Assembly (NCBI RefSeq): GCF_001905385.1
Contig: NZ_LIPF01000002.1
Location: 310,001-374,000, forward strand
Direction of reading: 5' to 3'
DNA: 64,000 nt
From: Streptomyces sp. CB02414
GTDB taxonomy: Bacteria > Actinomycetota > Actinomycetes > Streptomycetales > Streptomycetaceae
Made by a program: the position numbers and the translations under genes. The stretch's first letter is position 1; each line of letters opens with the position of its first letter. The notes under the pieces were generated by a model. It saw nothing but the letters and a program-made list of their open reading frames with translations. It did no database searches and was not told the DNA's origin. This document shows, piece after piece, positions 47,868 through 55,712 of this stretch.

Positions 47868-48815
47868 ATGTCCACGCACGACACGCACGACACTTCGCAG
47901 GTCAGGGCGGACGTACCGGAGATGCCGGCGCCACGGGTACGTGAGACGCAGGCGCACAGCATCGGTGGCGGGATGGCGCTGCTGCTGGGTCTGGTGGGGC
48001 TGGTGGCCGGGGCCGGCCTGATCGCCGCCGCCACCGCGGTCTCCTCGGCCGGGGGCAAGGCGGCGCTGATCGTCGCGGGGATCGTGATCGCCCTGGCGGC
48101 CTTCCTCGCGATGTGCGGGCTGAACATGGTGGCGCCGGGCGAGGCCCGGGTGGTGCAGCTCTTCGGGCGGTACCGGGGGACGATCCGGCAGGACGGGCTG
48201 CGCTGGGTCAATCCGCTGACCTCGCGCACCAAGATCTCGACGCGGGTGCGGAACCACGAGACGGCCGTCCTGAAGGTCAACGACGCCTACGGCAATCCCA
48301 TCGAGCTGGCGGCCGTGGTGGTCTGGCGGGTGGAGGACACCGCGCAGGCCAGCTTCGAGGTGGACGACTACGTCGAGTTCGTCTCCACCCAGACCGAGGC
48401 GGCCGTGCGGCACATCGCGATCGAGTACCCGTACGACGCCCACGAGGAGGGCGGCCTCTCCCTGCGGGGCAACGCCGAGGAGATCACCGAGAAGCTCGCC
48501 GTCGAGCTGCACGCGCGCGTGGAGGCGGCCGGCGTGCAGATCGTCGAGTCCCGCTTCACGCACCTCGCGTACGCGCCGGAGATCGCCTCGGCGATGCTCC
48601 AGCGGCAGCAGGCGGGCGCGGTGGTCGCGGCGCGGCGGCAGATCGTGGACGGGGCGGTCGGCATGGTGGAGGCGGCGCTCGCCCGGATCAGCGAGCAGGA
48701 CATCGTGGAGCTGGACGACGAGCGCAAGGCCGCGATGGTGTCCAACCTGATGGTCGTGCTCTGCGGGGACCGCGCCGCCCAGCCGGTCCTGAACACCGGG
48801 ACGCTCTACCAGTGA
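47868..48815 (+). CDS. SPFH/band 7 domain membrane protein
   Basis: A 315-residue prohibitin/stomatin-type protein. Two hydrophobic segments (about 34-58 and 62-88) precede the SPFH domain: [55 protein letters not shown] and the helical part ISEKL-like [22 protein letters not shown] proteins scaffold membrane microdomains. ATG 47868 with GGGGGA upstream. The gene overlaps the RHH gene by GTGA and lies behind a palindromic operator; the pair is probably autoregulated. Confidence 0.9.
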   Translation: MSTHDTHDTSQVRADVPEMPAPRVRETQAHSIGGGMALLLGLVGLVAGAGLIAAATAVSSAGGKAALIVAGIVIALAAFLAMCGLNMVAPGEARVVQLFGRYRGTIRQDGLRWVNPLTSRTKISTRVRNHETAVLKVNDAYGNPIELAAVVVWRVEDTAQASFEVDDYVEFVSTQTEAAVRHIAIEYPYDAHEEGGLSLRGNAEEITEKLAVELHARVEAAGVQIVESRFTHLAYAPEIASAMLQRQQAGAVVAARRQIVDGAVGMVEAALARISEQDIVELDDERKAAMVSNLMVVLCGDRAAQPVLNTGTLYQ

Positions 48816-49138
48816 CGGCCCGGTCCGAGGGCACGCCGTCCGAGCCGCCCGACGAAACCCCGCCCGAGGGGTCCGACTCCGGGGGTCCGGCCGCCCCGAA
48901 GCGCAGGTCGCCGCAGCAGCGCAAGCAGGTGCTGCTGCGGCTGGACCCCCAGGTGTACGAGGCGCTGGCCCGGTGGGCGGGCGACGAGCTGCGCTCGGCC
49001 AACGCCCAGATCGAGTTCCTGCTCCGCCGGGCCCTGGCGGAGGCGGGCCGGCTGCCCGGCGAGGCCGGACCGCTGCCTCGGCGGGGGCGCCCGCCCCGGC
49101 GGCCCGGACCGGGGTCCACGCCACCGCCACCGCCGTAG
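48812..49138 (+). CDS. Ribbon-helix-helix (Arc-type) DNA-binding protein
   Basis: A 108-residue protein: an acidic Pro/Gly-rich N-terminus (1-28), a ribbon-helix-helix core KQVLLRLDPQVYEALARWAG and DELRSANAQIEFLLRRALAEAG (about 37-80), then a Pro/Arg-rich tail. The beta-strand VLLRLD and two helices match Arc/MetJ-fold repressors or TA antitoxins. GTG 48812 overlaps the SPFH stop (GTGA). Natural candidate to bind the 47790-47822 operator. No toxin gene is adjacent; the SPFH gene is its only operon partner. Confidence 0.82.
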   Translation: MTARSEGTPSEPPDETPPEGSDSGGPAAPKRRSPQQRKQVLLRLDPQVYEALARWAGDELRSANAQIEFLLRRALAEAGRLPGEAGPLPRRGRPPRRPGPGSTPPPPP

Positions 49139-49258
49139 AGGAGTCGGCGAAGCCGCGTCACCGCACACTGCGGAGGCGCGGCTTCCGTCGTGGCGGAACC
49201 GTGACAATCGCCTCCGACCTGGGCTCCCGTACACGCGGCCATCAGCTCTGCACCGCGC

Positions 49259-49291
49259 GTATACATGACACGTATACACCGTGTGTAGAGT
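49259..49291 (+). promoter_or_regulatory. PadR promoter-operator region
   Basis: Two GTATAC palindromes (49259-49264 and 49272-49277), an ACACG-N7-CGTGT inverted repeat (49268-49284), and TAGAGT (49286-49291) ending 7 bases before the PadR ATG. The -10 position implies a leaderless start, and the symmetric elements over the promoter suit autorepression by PadR. Confidence 0.5.
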
Positions 49292-49298
49292 GCTCGGC

Positions 49299-49823
49299 AT
49301 GTCCATCGGTCACACCCTCCTCGGGCTCCTGGAGTCCGGGCCGCGCCACGGTTACGACCTCAAGCGCGCCTTCGACGAGAAGTTCGGTCACGACCGGCCG
49401 CTCCACTACGGCCAGGTCTATTCGACGATGTCCCGCCTGCTGAAGAACGGCCTCGTCGTCGTCGACGGCATCGAGACCGGCGGCGGCCCCGAGCGGAAGC
49501 GGTACGCGATCACCGACGCGGGGATCACCGACGTACAGCGGTGGCTCGCCACGCCCGAGAAGCCCGAGCCGTACCTCCAGTCGACGCTCTACACGAAGGT
49601 CGTCCTCGCGCTGCTCACCCGACGCGACGCCGCCGACATCCTCGACACCCAGCGTTCGGAGCACCTGCGCAGCATGCGCATCCTGACCGACCGCAAGCGC
49701 AAGGGCGACCTCGCGGACCAGCTGATCTGTGACCACGCCCTGTTCCATCTGGAGGCCGACCTGCGGTGGCTGGAGCTCACCGCGGCGCGCCTCGACAAGC
49801 TCCGTGAGGCGGTAACCCGATGA
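49299..49823 (+). CDS. PadR-family transcriptional regulator
   Basis: A 174-residue PadR protein: winged HTH at residues 1-80 (IGHTLLGLLESGPRHGYDLK, YGQVYSTMSRLLKNGLV and GGGPERKRYAITDAG) and a C-terminal dimerisation helix region. PadR regulators typically repress an adjacent efflux system and release on drug binding. ATG 49299 with no ribosome site but a well-placed -10. Its TGA overlaps the ABC ATPase ATG (ATGA), so regulator and exporter are one operon. Confidence 0.93.
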   Translation: MSIGHTLLGLLESGPRHGYDLKRAFDEKFGHDRPLHYGQVYSTMSRLLKNGLVVVDGIETGGGPERKRYAITDAGITDVQRWLATPEKPEPYLQSTLYTKVVLALLTRRDAADILDTQRSEHLRSMRILTDRKRKGDLADQLICDHALFHLEADLRWLELTAARLDKLREAVTR

Positions 49824-50509
49824 CTCCTCCCGCAGGTTCGCTGCTCTCGGCCGAGCAGCTGCGCAAGGCCTACGGCCCGACCCTCGCCCTCGACGGCGCC
49901 GAGTTCTCCATCCACCCCGGCGAGGTCGTCGCCGTGATGGGACCCTCCGGGTCGGGCAAGTCGACGCTGCTGCACTGCCTCGCCGGGATCGTCCCGCCCG
50001 ACTCGGGCACGATCATGTACGGCGGGCGGGAGCTGTCCGCCATGGGCGACGCCGAGCGCAGTGCGCTGCGCCGCTCCGACTTCGGGTTCGTGTTCCAGTT
50101 CGGGCAGCTGGTGCCGGAGCTGACGTGCGTGGAGAACGTCGCCCTGCCGCTGCGGCTGAACGGCACCTCCCGCAAGGAGGCCGAGCGGGCCGCGCTGACC
50201 TGGATGGAGCGGCTGGAGGTCGACGGCCTGAGGAAGAAGCGGCCCGGTGAGGTCTCCGGCGGCCAGGGGCAGCGGGTCGCGGTGGCGCGGTCGCTGGTCA
50301 CCAACCCGCGCGTGCTCTTCGCCGACGAGCCGACCGGCGCGCTGGACTCCCTCAACGGCGAGCGCGTCATGGAACTCCTCACGGACGCCGCCCGCTCCAC
50401 CAACGCCGCCGTCGTGCTGGTCACGCACGAGGCACGGGTGGCCGCCTACTCCGACCGCGAGATCGTCGTACGGGACGGCAGGTCCCGGGACATGGAGCGG
50501 GTCGTATGA
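49820..50509 (+). CDS. ABC transporter ATP-binding protein (MacB/LolD type)
   Basis: A 229-residue ATPase: Walker A GPSGSGKST (about 43-51), Q-loop FVFQFGQL, signature VSGGQGQRVAVARSL, Walker B RVLFADEPTGALDS and H-loop VLVTHEARV. The subgroup pairs with FtsX/MacB-like permeases to export lipophilic or peptide compounds, not with binding proteins. ATG 49820 and the permease ATG both sit in ATGA overlaps. Substrate unknown; an antibiotic or envelope-stress role is plausible because of the PadR gene. Confidence 0.95.
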   Translation: MTPPAGSLLSAEQLRKAYGPTLALDGAEFSIHPGEVVAVMGPSGSGKSTLLHCLAGIVPPDSGTIMYGGRELSAMGDAERSALRRSDFGFVFQFGQLVPELTCVENVALPLRLNGTSRKEAERAALTWMERLEVDGLRKKRPGEVSGGQGQRVAVARSLVTNPRVLFADEPTGALDSLNGERVMELLTDAARSTNAAVVLVTHEARVAAYSDREIVVRDGRSRDMERVV

Positions 50510-52917
50510 GCGTGCCCACACGCGAGAGGCCGCCGAGCCTGGCCGCAGGAGAGGTCCGGCGCGAGCGGGGCCGCGGCCGGGTCCGGGCAGCCGCCGCCGA
50601 CCTGGCCATGGGGGTCCGCTTCGCCTTCACCGGCGGGCGCGAGGGGTGGACCCGGGCGGTGCTGACGGCGGTCGGCGTCGGGCTCGGCGTCGCCCTGCTG
50701 CTGCTGACGACGGCGATCCCCAACGCGCTCGACGTCCGGCACGAGCGGGAGGCCGCGCGCACCGACATCACCTTCACCGACGAGCAGCCGGCCAAGGCGG
50801 ACGACACGCTCGTGGTCGCCAACGTCGGTACGGACTTCCGCGACGACACCGTCCGGGGCCGGGCCCTGGAGCCCGAGGGGCCGCGGGCGCCGCTGCCACC
50901 GGGGGTGGAGGAGTTCCCGGCGAAGGGCGAGATGGTGGTCTCCCCCGCGCTGAAGGAGCTGCTGGAGTCGGACTCCGGCGCGCTGCTGCGCGAGCGGCTG
51001 CCGGACCGGATCATCGGCACCATCGCGGAGGAGGGGCTGATCGGCTCGGCCGAACTCGCCTACTACCAGGGCGCCGAAGGGCTCGCGCCGCACATCGACA
51101 GCGGCCGGATCGTCCGTATCGACCGGTTCGGGGATCCGAATCCGGGTTCCGAGCGGTCCGACCCGGTGCTGCTCCTGCTGATCCTCGTCGTCTTCGTGGT
51201 GCTGCTGATGCCGGTCGCGGTCTTCATCGCGGCGGCCGTGCGGTTCGGCGGGGAGCGGCGGGACCGGCGGCTGGCGGCGCTGCGGCTGGTGGGCTCCGAC
51301 AGCGGGATGACCCGGCGGATCGCCGCCGGTGAGGCGATGGCGGGCGCGGTGCTGGGGCTGGTCTTCGGTGCCGGGTTCTTCATGATCGGGCGGCAGCTCG
51401 CGGGGACCGCCGAGGTGTTCCGCATCAGCGTGTTCCCGAGCTACCTCAACCCCTCGCCGCTGCTCGCCCTGCTGGTCGCGGTGGCCGTGCCGGCGGCGGC
51501 GGTGCTGGTGACGCTGTTCGCGCTGCGCGGGGTCGTCATCGAGCCGCTCGGCGTGGTGCGCGCGGGCCGGCCGCCCCGGCGCCGGCTGTGGTGGCGGCTG
51601 CTGCTGCCGCTGGCCGGACTGGCGATGCTCTACCCGATGATCGGCAACGGGCGGGACAACGGCGACTTCAACCAGTACCTGGTGACCGGTGGTGTCGTCC
51701 TGCTCCTGGTCGGCGTGACCGCGCTGCTGCCGTGGATCGTGGAGGCCGTCGTCGCCCGGCTCGGTGCCGGTGGCGTGGCCTGGCAGCTGGCCGTGCGCAG
51801 GCTGCAGCTGAGCAGCGGTACGGCGGCCCGCATGGTCAACGGCATCGCGGTGGCCGTCGCGGGCGCGATCGCGCTGCAGATGCTCTTCGCGGGCGTGGAG
51901 GACGACTACACCCGGCCCACCGGGCAGGACGTGTCGCTGGCGCAGATGGAGGTGACCCTGCCGGACGGGATGCCGGTGACGTCGGCGGCCGGCAAGCTCC
52001 GTGACACCGAGGGCGTGAAGGAGGTCTACGGCTACTCCGAGGGCTACCTCGGCGACCGTGCCCTGGAACCGGAGGCGATGACGTCCGTGACGGTGGGCGA
52101 CTGCGCCGCGCTGCGGGAGATGGCCGACCTGCCCTCGTGCGCCGACGGGGACGTGTTCGCCGTCCACGGCGCCGAGTGGGACGCCGGGGTCGACATGGCG
52201 AAGCTGGCCGAGCCGGGACGGAAGCTGTACCTCGACCCGTCGTACGAGGGCACCCCGAAGAGCCTGGAGATCCCCTGGACGGTGCCGCAGGGCGTGAAGG
52301 CGGCGGAGCCGCGCCGCGGTCTGCTGGCCGGGATCGACCGGGGCGGCTTCCTGATCACGCCGAAGGCGATGCCGGACTCGCTGGTGCCGGCCCTGGCCGG
52401 GCACGCCTATCTCAGGCTGGACGAGTCGGTGCCGGACGTGCACGACCGCGTACGGAACACCGCGGCGGCCGTCCACCCGCTGGCTGACGCCATGGTGTGG
52501 GCGGCGACGGAGCGCACCGGCCGGTTCGACGCCATCCGCACCGGTCTGTTCGTCGGGGCGGCGTGCGTGCTGGCGCTGATCGGCGCGAGCCTGCTCGTCT
52601 CCCAGCTGGAGCAGCTCCGCGAGCGGAAGAAGCTCCTGTCGGCCCTGGTCGCCTTCGGCACCCGGCGCCGCACGCTGAGCTTGTCGGTGCTGTGGCAGAC
52701 GGCCATTCCCATCGTGCTGGGCCTGCTGCTGGCCATGGTGGTGGGCCTGACGCTGGGCACGGTCCTGCTGAAGATGACGAACACCCCGGTCAGCGTCGAC
52801 TGGACCGGCGTCCTCGCCATGACCGGCATCGGCGCCGCGGTCGTCCTGGTGGTGACCCTGCTGAGCCTGCCGCCACTGCTGCGGCTGATGCGGCCGGAGG
52901 GGTTGCGTACCGAGTAG
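50506..52917 (+). CDS. FtsX-like ABC transporter permease
   Basis: An 803-residue permease with about ten membrane helices in two FtsX units. An N-terminal helix (about 48-70) is followed by an extracellular domain, then LLLLILVVFVVLLMPVAVFI and RRDRRLAALRLVGSD, a typical FtsX cytoplasmic loop, and a second half with a further extracellular domain (about 450-640) and FtsX helices to the end. It partners the preceding ATPase (ATGA overlap). Its stop abuts the 14-bp repeat array, with no normal terminator. Confidence 0.92.
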   Translation: MSVPTRERPPSLAAGEVRRERGRGRVRAAAADLAMGVRFAFTGGREGWTRAVLTAVGVGLGVALLLLTTAIPNALDVRHEREAARTDITFTDEQPAKADDTLVVANVGTDFRDDTVRGRALEPEGPRAPLPPGVEEFPAKGEMVVSPALKELLESDSGALLRERLPDRIIGTIAEEGLIGSAELAYYQGAEGLAPHIDSGRIVRIDRFGDPNPGSERSDPVLLLLILVVFVVLLMPVAVFIAAAVRFGGERRDRRLAALRLVGSDSGMTRRIAAGEAMAGAVLGLVFGAGFFMIGRQLAGTAEVFRISVFPSYLNPSPLLALLVAVAVPAAAVLVTLFALRGVVIEPLGVVRAGRPPRRRLWWRLLLPLAGLAMLYPMIGNGRDNGDFNQYLVTGGVVLLLVGVTALLPWIVEAVVARLGAGGVAWQLAVRRLQLSSGTAARMVNGIAVAVAGAIALQMLFAGVEDDYTRPTGQDVSLAQMEVTLPDGMPVTSAAGKLRDTEGVKEVYGYSEGYLGDRALEPEAMTSVTVGDCAALREMADLPSCADGDVFAVHGAEWDAGVDMAKLAEPGRKLYLDPSYEGTPKSLEIPWTVPQGVKAAEPRRGLLAGIDRGGFLITPKAMPDSLVPALAGHAYLRLDESVPDVHDRVRNTAAAVHPLADAMVWAATERTGRFDAIRTGLFVGAACVLALIGASLLVSQLEQLRERKKLLSALVAFGTRRRTLSLSVLWQTAIPIVLGLLLAMVVGLTLGTVLLKMTNTPVSVDWTGVLAMTGIGAAVVLVVTLLSLPPLLRLMRPEGLRTE

Positions 52918-52958
52918 GGCCGCGCCCCGCCCCGGGCAGGCCGGGCGGCCCGGGGCGG

Positions 52959-53429
52959 TGCTGCCCGTCCGGGGCCGCCCGTCCGGGGTCGGCAGTCCGA
53001 GGCCGGCAGTCCGAGGCCGGCAATCCGGGGCGGAGGCTCCGAGGCTGACGGCCCGGGGCCCACGGCCCGAGGCGCACGGCCCGAGGCCGACGGTGGCGGG
53101 CGATCCGGGGCGGGCAGCCGGAGACGGGCGATCCAAGACGTCCGCCCCAGAGCGTGCGCCCCGGGGGCGGACGGCCGGGGCGCACGATCCGGATCGGACA
53201 GCCCGAGGCGGGCGCCTCTGGGCAGACGCCCCGGGGCGCACGACCCGAGGCGGGCGGTCGCAGGCGGACACCCCTGATCGGACGACCCACATCGGGCAGC
53301 CCCGGACACACGAACCTGGGCAGATGATCCGGAACCGACGACCCAGGAGGGACGAACCGATGCGGGCGGTCCTGGGCGGGCGGCCCGACGCACACGACCC
53401 GGGCGCACGACCCGAGGCGGGCGGGGCCG
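52959..53429. repeat. Degenerate 14-bp tandem repeat array (about 34 units)
   Basis: Nearly the whole convergent intergenic space is built from 14-base units with consensus GGCGGRCGRYCCGR (plus strand), e.g. GGCGCACGGCCCGA (53071) and GGCGCACGACCCGA. Phase is kept across about 34 units with only one 10-base unit (53085-53094) and one 13-base unit (53403-53415). Because 14 is not a multiple of three, the array is not a coding repeat; the antisense 'proteins' across it show 14-residue periodicity as an artefact. I found it by laying out the sequence in 14-base rows; unit counts at the left edge are approximate. Confidence 0.85.
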
Positions 53430-53431
53430 GT

Positions 53432-54370
53432 TCAGGCCCCGAGCGTCCGCACCGGCAGGTCCGTCATCGCCTCCCGCAGCGCACCCGCCAGTTCCTCGTA
53501 CTCCGCGGAGCGGGCCGCGCCCGTGCGCATGGCGAGGGCGATGCGGCGGGTGGGGGCCGGGTCGGCGAAGGAGCCGGTGAGGAGCTGGCTGGAGCGGGAG
53601 GTCTCCACGCGGACCGCCGTGCGCGGCAGCAGCGTCACGCCCAGGCCGCCCGCCACCAGCTGCACCAGCGTCGACAGCCCGGCGGCCGTCGTGGTCGCGG
53701 GGACGTCCGCGCGGCCGGCCTCCCGGCAGATGTCGAGCGCCTGGTCGCGCAGGCAGTGTCCCTCGTCGAGGAGCAGCAGGTTCAGCTCGCGCAGCACCGA
53801 GCGCTCGATGCCCTCCCGCCCGCCGAGCCGGTGGTCGAGCGGCGTGACGAGCACGAAGTCCTCGTCGAAGAGCGGGACCTCGGCGACGCCGGGGACGCCG
53901 AGCGGCACCGCGAGCAGCAGCAGGTCGAGGCGGCCGGTGGACAGCCCCTCCAGCAGGCTCGCCGTCTGCTCCTCGTGGACCTGGAGATCCAGGTCCGGGT
54001 AGCGGTCCTGCACCAGGCGCAGCACGGTGGGCAGCAGGTACGGTGCGACGGTCGGGATGACGCCGAGCCGCAGCGCGCCGGTGAACGGTGCCCGTACCGC
54101 CTCCGCCTCCTCCAGCAGCGCGCCGACCTCCGCCAGTACCGCCTTCGCCCGCACCGCGAGGCGTTCCCCCGCCGGAGAGAGCAGTACCTTGCGCGTCGTA
54201 CGCTCCAGGAGGGTGACACCCAGTGCCTCCTCCAGGGCGGAGACGGCGCCCGAGAGCGCGGGCTGGCTCATGCCGATCGCGGCGGCGGCGTCGCGGAAGT
54301 GCAGGTGCTCCGCGACCGCCGCGAAAGCCCGCAGCTGGGCGAGGCTGGGCTGTCTCTTCCTGCCCGACAT
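53432..54370 (-). CDS. oxyR: LysR-type peroxide sensor OxyR
   Basis: A 312-residue regulator: HTH about 10-65 (RAFAAVAEHLHFRDAAAAIG, QPALSGAVSALEEALGV) and a regulatory domain with C206 and C215 (GHCLRDQALDICREAG), the CX8C pair equivalent to E. coli C199-C208 that forms the activating disulfide. ATG 54370; the frame upstream runs through the shared promoter region. Divergent from ahpC, its classic target. The stop lies two bases after the end of the repeat array. Confidence 0.95.
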   Translation of the reverse strand: MSGRKRQPSLAQLRAFAAVAEHLHFRDAAAAIGMSQPALSGAVSALEEALGVTLLERTTRKVLLSPAGERLAVRAKAVLAEVGALLEEAEAVRAPFTGALRLGVIPTVAPYLLPTVLRLVQDRYPDLDLQVHEEQTASLLEGLSTGRLDLLLLAVPLGVPGVAEVPLFDEDFVLVTPLDHRLGGREGIERSVLRELNLLLLDEGHCLRDQALDICREAGRADVPATTTAAGLSTLVQLVAGGLGVTLLPRTAVRVETSRSSQLLTGSFADPAPTRRIALAMRTGAARSAEYEELAGALREAMTDLPVRTLGA

Positions 54371-54508
54371 TAATAGCCACCTCCGATCAACTCGACCGAG
54401 TGTAGCTATTTCCGTAATCAATGCACCCTGTGCCAACATCAATAACGTCCAACCCATGGGAAACACTCGCAAAACGGGTGTTTTCTCGCTGCGTTATTTG
54501 GAGAGCGT
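54371..54508. promoter_or_regulatory. Shared oxyR-ahpC control region
   Basis: 138 bases of lower GC. ATAG (54373-54376) and CTAT (54405-54408), a CTCG-AC-CGAG palindrome (54391-54400), and an AAAAC-GGGT-GTTTT hairpin (54471-54484) lie within. An OxyR site with four ATAG-like half-sites at 7-base spacing is expected; only part of that pattern is clear here. Confidence 0.6.
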
Positions 54509-55063
54509 GTGCTCACTGTCGGTGACAAGTTCCCCGAGTTCGAACTGACCGCCTGCGTCTCGCTGGAGAAGGGCAAGGAGTTCGAGCAGATCGACCACAA
54601 GACCTACGAGGGCAAGTGGAAGGTCGTCTTCGCCTGGCCCAAGGACTTCACCTTCGTGTGCCCGACCGAGATCGCCGCCTTCGGCAAGCTGAACGACGAG
54701 TTCGCCGACCGTGACGCCCAGATCCTCGGCTTCTCCGGCGACTCCGAGTTCGTGCACCACGCCTGGCGCAAGGACCACCCGGACCTCACCGACCTGCCCT
54801 TCCCGATGCTGGCCGACTCGAAGCACGAGCTCATGCGTGACCTCGGCATCGAGGGCGAGGACGGCTTCGCGCAGCGTGCGGTCTTCATCGTGGACCAGAA
54901 CAACGAGATCCAGTTCACGATGGTCACCGCCGGCTCCGTCGGCCGTAACCCCAAGGAGGTCCTGCGGGTCCTCGACGCCCTGCAGACCGACGAGCTCTGC
55001 CCGTGCAACTGGAGCAAGGGCGACGAGACCCTGGACCCGGTCGCGCTGCTGTCGGGGGAGTGA
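54509..55063 (+). CDS. ahpC: Alkyl hydroperoxide reductase peroxidase AhpC
   Basis: A 184-residue 2-Cys peroxiredoxin that reduces hydroperoxides. Peroxidatic C51 lies in FTFVCPTE; resolving cysteines C164 and C166 lie in ELCPCNW. A further Cys is at residue 16. GTG 54509 follows GGAGAG. In actinobacteria AhpC is reduced by AhpD, encoded 6 bases downstream, instead of AhpF. Divergent from oxyR; peroxide induction is expected. Confidence 0.97.
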   Translation: MLTVGDKFPEFELTACVSLEKGKEFEQIDHKTYEGKWKVVFAWPKDFTFVCPTEIAAFGKLNDEFADRDAQILGFSGDSEFVHHAWRKDHPDLTDLPFPMLADSKHELMRDLGIEGEDGFAQRAVFIVDQNNEIQFTMVTAGSVGRNPKEVLRVLDALQTDELCPCNWSKGDETLDPVALLSGE

Positions 55064-55069
55064 GCTGAC

Positions 55070-55606
55070 ATGTCCCTCGACTCCCTGAAGTCCGCCGTAC
55101 CGGACTACGCCAAGGACCTGAAGCTCAACCTGGGCTCGGTCATAGGCAACTCCGACCTCCCGGCGCAGCAGCTGTGGGGCACCGTGCTGGCGACCGCCAT
55201 CGCCTCGCGCTCCCCCATCGTCCTGCGCGAGCTGGAGCCGGAGGCGAAGGCGAACCTCACGCCCGAGGCGTACTCGGCCGCCAAGTCGGCCGCCGCGATC
55301 ATGGCGATGAACAACGTCTTCTACCGCACCCGGCACCTGCTGTCGGACCACGAGTACGGCACCCTGCGCGCCGGTCTGCGGATGAACGTCATCGGCAACC
55401 CGGGCGTCGACAAGGCCGACTTCGAGCTGTGGTCCTTCGCGGTGTCCGCCATCAACGGCTGCGGCATGTGCCTGGACTCGCACGAGCAGGTGCTCCGCAA
55501 GGCCGGTGTGGACCGCGAGACGATCCAGGAGGCGTTCAAGATCGCCGCCGTGGTCGAGGCCGTCGGCGCCACGCTGGACGCGGAGGCCGTGCTGGCCGCG
55601 CAGTAG
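55070..55606 (+). CDS. ahpD: Alkylhydroperoxidase AhpD
   Basis: A 178-residue helical protein with the CxxC redox centre C131-GM-C134 followed by H138 ([10 protein letters not shown]), plus E119 upstream for the proton relay. It passes electrons from lipoyl enzymes to AhpC and has weak peroxidase activity itself. ATG 55070, 6 bases after ahpC. A strong 18-bp-stem terminator follows. Confidence 0.97.
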   Translation: MSLDSLKSAVPDYAKDLKLNLGSVIGNSDLPAQQLWGTVLATAIASRSPIVLRELEPEAKANLTPEAYSAAKSAAAIMAMNNVFYRTRHLLSDHEYGTLRAGLRMNVIGNPGVDKADFELWSFAVSAINGCGMCLDSHEQVLRKAGVDRETIQEAFKIAAVVEAVGATLDAEAVLAAQ

Positions 55607-55636
55607 TCCCCCGCGGAAGGCTGCCCACGCACGACG

Positions 55637-55673
55637 ACGGGCCCCGCTCACCGACTCGGTGAGCGGGGCCCGT
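55637..55673. terminator. Bidirectional terminator, 18-bp stem
   Basis: Perfect inverted repeat 55637-55654 / 55656-55673 around a single C, between convergent ahpD and the AI-2E permease gene. GC-rich, without a U tract beyond TTGCG. Confidence 0.85.
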
Positions 55674-55712
55674 TGCGTCGCCACACCGGGGCCAGTGCTC
55701 CCGCGGTCGTCG

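Noticed and set aside
52959..53429. CRISPR array
   Set aside because: Units are contiguous 14-mers without unique spacers, and there are no cas genes.
50446..54380. Long minus-strand frames with 14-residue repeats over the intergenic array
   Set aside because: Periodicity comes from the 14-bp DNA repeat read through; the frames are also antisense to the permease and lack ribosome sites.
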